Of a DNA stretch of 64,000 nt, positions 60,356 through 64,000 are shown piece after piece. Source of the stretch: Anderseniella sp. Alg231-50 (GTDB lineage: Bacteria > Pseudomonadota > Alphaproteobacteria > Rhizobiales > Aestuariivirgaceae); contig NZ_LT703004.1 of assembly GCF_900149695.1 (NCBI RefSeq), positions 620,001 to 684,000 of the forward strand. Direction: 5' to 3'. How positions within the stretch are numbered: the first letter of the stretch is position 1; every line of letters begins with the position of its first letter. The position numbers were made by a program, and so were the translations under genes. The notes below the pieces were generated by a model. The model was not told the DNA's origin. It worked only from the letters and a program-made list of their open reading frames with translations, and searched no databases.

Positions 60356-61411
60356 TTACTGTGACCGGCGGTTCAGCGAGATGCCGTAGGCCGGGCTGCG
60401 GATGGCGAGGATCGGATCGTCCGTTGCCTCGATGCCGCTGGGCAGGTTGTTCGGATCGAAGACCAGGCCGGTGCAATCGTTCTGCGTACCTTTTTCGATG
60501 ATCTGGTCGATCACCAGCTTGCCGGCAGCGACCCTGCGGCGGGTATCAGGCCAGACGGCAGTTGGATCGTCGATCGCGTCACCGGCTTCTGCAATTTGCA
60601 GAAAGACGTCCCATTGCGCTGCGGTGCCGGTGAGGCGTCCGCGCAGGTCCGCCTCGAGGAAGCTGTCCGGAAAACTCTCCTCCTCCTGTTTCGTCAGGCC
60701 CTGGAAACCACCGGCAGGCTCGAAAATCCAGCGTGCGGCACGCTGCTTGTTTGCTGTGCCGTCAAACAGGAAAGCATGGGTCGAGAAGTAAGGAGTGGTG
60801 GCATAGCTCGCCGGCGGCGGCGTTTCCGCCAGGTAGTTCACGTGCGCCATAACATTGGGGTTGGCCTCGTTGAACGCCTTGATCTTCGCCGGGTCTTTCT
60901 GGCCTGTAGCGGGGTCTGCCGTGCGGGCTTTCAGGAACTCGACAAACTGGGACGGGGTTGCAGCAAAAAACACCGGCGCTGAAATCATCACCAGATCCAG
61001 TTCCTCATCATCTGAAATGTGAAAACGAAGCCCGAGGCCGCGCACGGAGCGGCTCTTGTCGGAGGCTTTCGGATTGCCGCCGCCGATGGAAAACCGCGCC
61101 GTCACGTTCGTCCTTGCAGCCTTGAACAACGGGCCTTTCACAAAACCATCTTCCTGTTCGGCGGCGATGAAGTGGCCTGCCGCGCAAAATCCCTTGGCAT
61201 GTGAGGTGCGCTCCCCGGCGTGACGGCCGAAGACACCGTTCAGGGCATTGATCGTGTCTTCGGCCGTGGTTTCTGTTTCGGCTGATACGGCCTGGCCGGC
61301 GGTGAGAAGTGTCATGGCAATTATTCCTGCTGCAAATGGTTTGAATCGAAATTCGGCAACTGACCGAGCCGGCTTCGAGGCGAGCGACCGGGCATTCAGT
61401 GATGTCCACAT
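60356..61411 (-). CDS. Periplasmic catalase-family peroxidase (SrpA-like)
   Basis: The 351-residue heme protein has a long-n-region signal peptide (ending GQAVSA, ~44). The catalase-like core shows HAKGFCAAGHF with the distal His, RFSIGGGNP, RSVRGLGLRF, and the proximal IRSPAYGISLNRR with the Arg-x3-Tyr heme ligand. The distal Asn region reads MISAPVFF instead of NNTPVFF, as in small catalase-related peroxidases with low catalase activity. Divergent from a SufR-like regulator. Confidence 0.82.
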   Translation of the reverse strand: MWTSLNARSLASKPARSVAEFRFKPFAAGIIAMTLLTAGQAVSAETETTAEDTINALNGVFGRHAGERTSHAKGFCAAGHFIAAEQEDGFVKGPLFKAARTNVTARFSIGGGNPKASDKSRSVRGLGLRFHISDDEELDLVMISAPVFFAATPSQFVEFLKARTADPATGQKDPAKIKAFNEANPNVMAHVNYLAETPPPASYATTPYFSTHAFLFDGTANKQRAARWIFEPAGGFQGLTKQEEESFPDSFLEADLRGRLTGTAAQWDVFLQIAEAGDAIDDPTAVWPDTRRRVAAGKLVIDQIIEKGTQNDCTGLVFDPNNLPSGIEATDDPILAIRSPAYGISLNRRSQ

Positions 61412-61460
61412 GATGTGTCCTTCCTGGTTGGTGTCACCGGTGGCAATATCACATAAAATC

Positions 61461-61488
61461 AATAATAACAATTAAAACTGCTATTATT
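61461..61488. promoter_or_regulatory. AT-rich dyad between catalase and SufR-like genes
   Basis: AATAATA-N14-TATTATT. It sits in a markedly AT-rich 145-bp gap between the divergent genes and is the best candidate operator for the regulator. Confidence 0.5.
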
Positions 61489-61556
61489 ATCTTTTTAATT
61501 GAAAACCACGGGAATTCCTGCTAAATATCTGTAGAAACAAGGAAATAGTCGACCCC

Positions 61557-62156
61557 ATGTCCACCAGAGATGATATTCTTTCACTTCTAAGACGCGACGC
61601 CATGACGATTCCGGAGCTGTTGGAGCGGCTGAACGTCACCCGCAATGCGGTCATCGTTCCGCTCAAGCAGCTTGAAGCCGATGGCCTCGTGGAAGGCGAA
61701 ACCCAGCGCGGCAAGGGAGTTGGCAAACCGGCCGTCAGGTACAGTGTCGTGTCCGGCCGCGAAGACATAACATCACAGGCCTATCCGACGTTTGCCGAGC
61801 TGACCATGCAGACACTGGCTGAGCAGTTGCCACGGGATCAGGTCAGCCAGCTGATGCGCCAGGTCGGTGAGAAAATGGCCACACATCTGGACGTGAACGG
61901 GCAGTCGAGTCTCACCGGACGACTGCAAGCTGCCACTGACTTTCTTGACACTCTCGGGGCTGAGACAGTGGTGGACACACAGCAAGGCAACCCGGTGGTG
62001 CGCAGTTTCAGCTGCCCCCTGGGCCGGGCTGTGCGCCAGGAGCCTTGCGTCTGCTCGGTAGTTGCAGCCTTCTTGTCGGATGTCACCGGAACGACGGTGG
62101 ACGAGCAATGCGATCGCGGTGAAAAACTGTTCTGCAAGTTTGTGGTCAAAGCATAG
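61557..62156 (+). CDS. SufR/ArsR-like winged-helix regulator with Cys cluster
   Basis: The 199-residue protein has an N-terminal winged helix (MTIPELLERLNVTRNAVIVP, LEADGLVEGETQRGKGVGKP) and a C-terminal domain with SCPLGRAVRQEPCVC and QCDRGEKLFCKF. Spacing of the cysteines resembles SufR-type iron-sulfur or metal sensors. It likely controls the divergent catalase-like gene in response to redox or iron. Confidence 0.82.
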   Translation: MSTRDDILSLLRRDAMTIPELLERLNVTRNAVIVPLKQLEADGLVEGETQRGKGVGKPAVRYSVVSGREDITSQAYPTFAELTMQTLAEQLPRDQVSQLMRQVGEKMATHLDVNGQSSLTGRLQAATDFLDTLGAETVVDTQQGNPVVRSFSCPLGRAVRQEPCVCSVVAAFLSDVTGTTVDEQCDRGEKLFCKFVVKA

Positions 62157-62212
62157 GCGGCACTGCTGCTGCACCGCCCCCTGCCCGCAGACCTTAAGGC
62201 CAGCGTTCCCCG

Positions 62213-62551
62213 TCACTCATCAGACAAGTGCCTGGCCCAGAGCTTTGCCGTACTGCCGAGCGGCACCAGATGCGAATAGATTTCCCTGCCGATCTCGGTC
62301 ACTTCGTAGCCGGATGCAACCTTGTGCACGAGCCGTGCCGCCTGCAGTTCCTTGAGACGCTGGTTCAGAACAGCGGGCGATATGGTTTCACACTTGTCCT
62401 GCAGGTCACGGAAGGTGGCGGGGCCAATCTCGCTGAGTGTCCACAAGACGCCCATGGCCCAGCGCCTTCCGATCAGGTCGAACAGAGCCATGACCGGCGC
62501 CCCGCTGCGCGAGCCCCTGACAGGATGACCGGGTCTGGGTATTTTTACCAT
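62213..62551 (-). CDS. HxlR family regulator
   Basis: The 112-residue winged-helix protein has the HxlR set ALFDLIGRRWAMGVLWTL, GPATFRDLQDKCETISPAVL and LVHKVASGYEVTEIGREI. It is divergent from an SMP-30-type gene and has two matching operators directly upstream of its start. It probably represses both genes. There is no N-terminal CP cysteine. Confidence 0.88.
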   Translation of the reverse strand: MVKIPRPGHPVRGSRSGAPVMALFDLIGRRWAMGVLWTLSEIGPATFRDLQDKCETISPAVLNQRLKELQAARLVHKVASGYEVTEIGREIYSHLVPLGSTAKLWARHLSDE

Positions 62552-62552
62552 C

Positions 62553-62599
62553 TGCTATACTTTCCATAGCGTTTCGTTTCTGCTATGAAAAATATAGCA
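62553..62599. promoter_or_regulatory. Paired HxlR operators
   Basis: Two copies of TGCTAT-N7-ATAGC(G/A): site 1 at 62553-62571, site 2 at 62581-62599. The second has perfect 6-bp arms. Centres are 28 bp apart. The pair fills the gap between the HxlR and lactonase genes. Confidence 0.75.
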
Positions 62600-62626
62600 T
62601 CTATTGGTAATCAGGGGAAAGTGGCA

Positions 62627-63544
62627 GTGAAGAACGACAATTACGAGATCAGGGATGACCGTTTCCGCCGCAGCATAAAGCTGGCTGAACCAATCGAGCG
62701 GATATGGACCGGCGGGCGCTGGACGGAGGGCCCGGTCTACTCGCCGGCCTTCAGGTGCCTGTTGTGGAGCGACATTCCAAACGACCGCCGCCTGAGATGG
62801 GATGAACTGAGCGGCAGCGTTGGCGACATTCGCAGCGGGCTTGGCTGTTATACAAACGGCAGCACACTGGACCGTGAAGGCCGGGTCATCGCATGCGAAC
62901 ACGGCACGCGCAGCGTCACCCGTGTGGAACATGACGGCTCCGTCACCACGCTTGCCGCCCGCTACCAAGGCAAACGTTTCAACAGCCCCAATGATGTCGT
63001 GGTGCGTTCAGACGGAACCATCTGGTTCACCGACCCTGCCTACGGAATAGAATCCGACTATGAGGGGTTTCAGGCCGAGCCCGAACTTGACGGCGAGCAT
63101 GTCTACCGCCTCGACCCGGCCAGCGGCGATTGCGTGCGCGTAGCCGACGACTTTGCCTGCCCCAACGGCCTTGCCTTCTCGCTGGACGAGCAGACACTCT
63201 ACATAGCCGATTCCGGAGCGACCCGGTATGCAAGCGGCGAGCATCATATTCGCGTATTCGCCGTGAAAGCCGACGGCAGTCTGTCCGGCGGCGAGGTTTT
63301 CGCGGAGTGCGAGCACGGTGTGTTCGACGGTTTCCGCTTTGACAATCAGGGACGCATCTGGACCAGCGCCGGAGACGGTGTGCACTGCTATCACGCGGAC
63401 GGCACCCTGCTCGGCAAGGTTTTCATACCGGAGAAAGTGTCAAACCTGTGTTTCGGCGGACCCAAGCTGAACCGGCTGTTCGTCACCGCCTCCAGCAGCG
63501 TGTATTCGGTGCTGTTGGCAACCACGGGACAGCCAACTTTCTGA
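62627..63544 (+). CDS. SMP-30/gluconolactonase/LRE family lactonase
   Basis: The 305-residue six-bladed propeller has TEGPVYSPAFRCLLWSDIPN (the metal Glu), NGSTLDREGRVIACEHGTR, FNSPNDVVVRSDGTIWFTDP and CPNGLAFSLDEQTLYIADSG, the conserved metal and active-site order. It would hydrolyse a sugar lactone. GTG 62627 is chosen because CAGGGG lies 9 nt before; ATG 62585 would start inside an operator. Confidence 0.88.
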   Translation: MKNDNYEIRDDRFRRSIKLAEPIERIWTGGRWTEGPVYSPAFRCLLWSDIPNDRRLRWDELSGSVGDIRSGLGCYTNGSTLDREGRVIACEHGTRSVTRVEHDGSVTTLAARYQGKRFNSPNDVVVRSDGTIWFTDPAYGIESDYEGFQAEPELDGEHVYRLDPASGDCVRVADDFACPNGLAFSLDEQTLYIADSGATRYASGEHHIRVFAVKADGSLSGGEVFAECEHGVFDGFRFDNQGRIWTSAGDGVHCYHADGTLLGKVFIPEKVSNLCFGGPKLNRLFVTASSSVYSVLLATTGQPTF

Positions 63545-63664
63545 CACCTGAAAACCAGTTTGCTCCGTCAACGGACATCCTATACGGTTGCTGATCATCT
63601 CCGTTGTTCCACCCGGGGACGATGATGACATGAAGCAGCGCACTGCAGGAAAGCATGGCCTGAG

Positions 63665-64000
63665 ATGAGCTATTCACAACACACCGCCTGGTCTGACCCT
63701 GGACCGTTTGCCGGCAGCCTGAATGACCTGCCCGCAGATCCGGGTCAGTTGGCGAACTGTCTGGAAAATTTCCTGATCCACCATGCAGCAGCAAGGTCCC
63801 TGAATTTCGGCGTTCCCGACTATGCGGAATCCGATCGTAACCTGCGTACGGTTGAGCGGCTGCTTCAAACCGCGATGGACCGTGACAACCGACCGCTTAC
63901 CGAGCACCGGAAACTGCCGGCATATCTGTATGGCAGTTGCCATGACTTTACATTGATCGCCGCCAGCAAGTTCCGCTCGCAGGGTATCGATGCCCGGCTT
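63665..64000 (+). CDS. Transglutaminase-like family protein (partial)
   Basis: The frame starts at ATG 63665 and runs off the right edge (112 residues seen). Segments WSDPGPFAGSLNDLPADPGQ, NFLIHHAAARSLNFGVPDYA and YLYGSCHDFTLIAASKFRSQ resemble the transglutaminase-like group with a catalytic Cys (GSCHDF) and a following His/Asp expected outside the window. Role unknown. Confidence 0.65.
   Translation, partial: MSYSQHTAWSDPGPFAGSLNDLPADPGQLANCLENFLIHHAAARSLNFGVPDYAESDRNLRTVERLLQTAMDRDNRPLTEHRKLPAYLYGSCHDFTLIAASKFRSQGIDARL

Noticed and set aside
1-64000. tRNA, rRNA, CRISPR, IS element, prophage or attachment site
   Set aside because: No cloverleaf, direct-repeat array, transposase, integrase or duplicated ends were seen by reading; a dedicated tRNA and covariance-model scan would settle it.

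Overview
The window is GC-rich chromosomal DNA from a heterotrophic, probably marine or saline-adapted alphaproteobacterium (Hyphomicrobiales- or Rhodobacterales-like). This is inferred from the gene content: a dense load of LysR, TetR, GntR and GlxA-type regulators beside small catabolic operons, a Ugp-type ABC importer under a DeoR regulator, choline-sulfate and carnitine/betaine catabolism, a methanethiol oxidase, and two outer-membrane barrel paralogs. I see no rRNA, tRNA, CRISPR array, insertion sequence, phage gene or replication origin. About 75 protein genes cover nearly all of the sequence, and both ends cut through genes.

Layout. 1-12.6 kb: the tail of an NADH:flavin oxidoreductase, a sterol-desaturase-type hydroxylase opposite a LysR regulator, a secreted spondin-domain protein, a LysR/GST/NTF2/tautomerase cluster, a ureohydrolase with an altered metal motif, Tag glycosylase, two TetR modules with clear operator pairs, an EamA exporter and a GntR/OsmC pair around a perfect palindrome. 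12.6-19.4 kb (minus strand): deoR-ugpC-ugpB-ugpA-ugpE-EEP phosphatase-HAD phosphatase, which looks like one uptake-and-dephosphorylation operon. 19.7-22 kb: an AtuA-type pair and the remnant of a TIGR03032-type gene. 22-30 kb: a Cache-HAMP adenylate cyclase, a secreted lectin-like protein, a membrane LytTR regulator, a MerR/TipAS regulator, and a glycosyltransferase with a GDP-mannose 3,5-epimerase homolog. 30-32.6 kb: ECF sigma/anti-sigma/fasciclin/Tat-exported MsrB.

32.8-35.5 kb: GNAT-methanethiol oxidase-[2Fe-2S] ferredoxin-CoA-binding protein. 35.5-44.2 kb (minus strand): a GlxA/CdhR-type regulator followed by a tightly packed seven-gene operon: Rieske oxygenase, choline-sulfatase, SDR, BKACE enzyme, aldehyde dehydrogenase, SDR and carnitine-type 3-hydroxyacyl dehydrogenase. 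Its recognisable steps converge on glycine betaine. 44.3-55 kb: IlvD/Edd dehydratase, an FMO-like flavoprotein, LysE exporter, two outer-membrane barrel paralogs flanking a methyltransferase, a PNPOx-like protein and an SDR that lacks the usual YxxxK pair.

56-60 kb holds the least familiar locus: a secreted protein with four hemopexin-like repeats and an unrelated C-terminal half, a secreted cysteine-rich protein built from three C-x18-CG-x16-18-C units, and a divergent LuxR-type solo. 60.3-64 kb: a periplasmic catalase-family peroxidase with a SufR-like regulator, an HxlR regulator with paired operators driving an SMP-30 lactonase, and the start of a transglutaminase-like protein.
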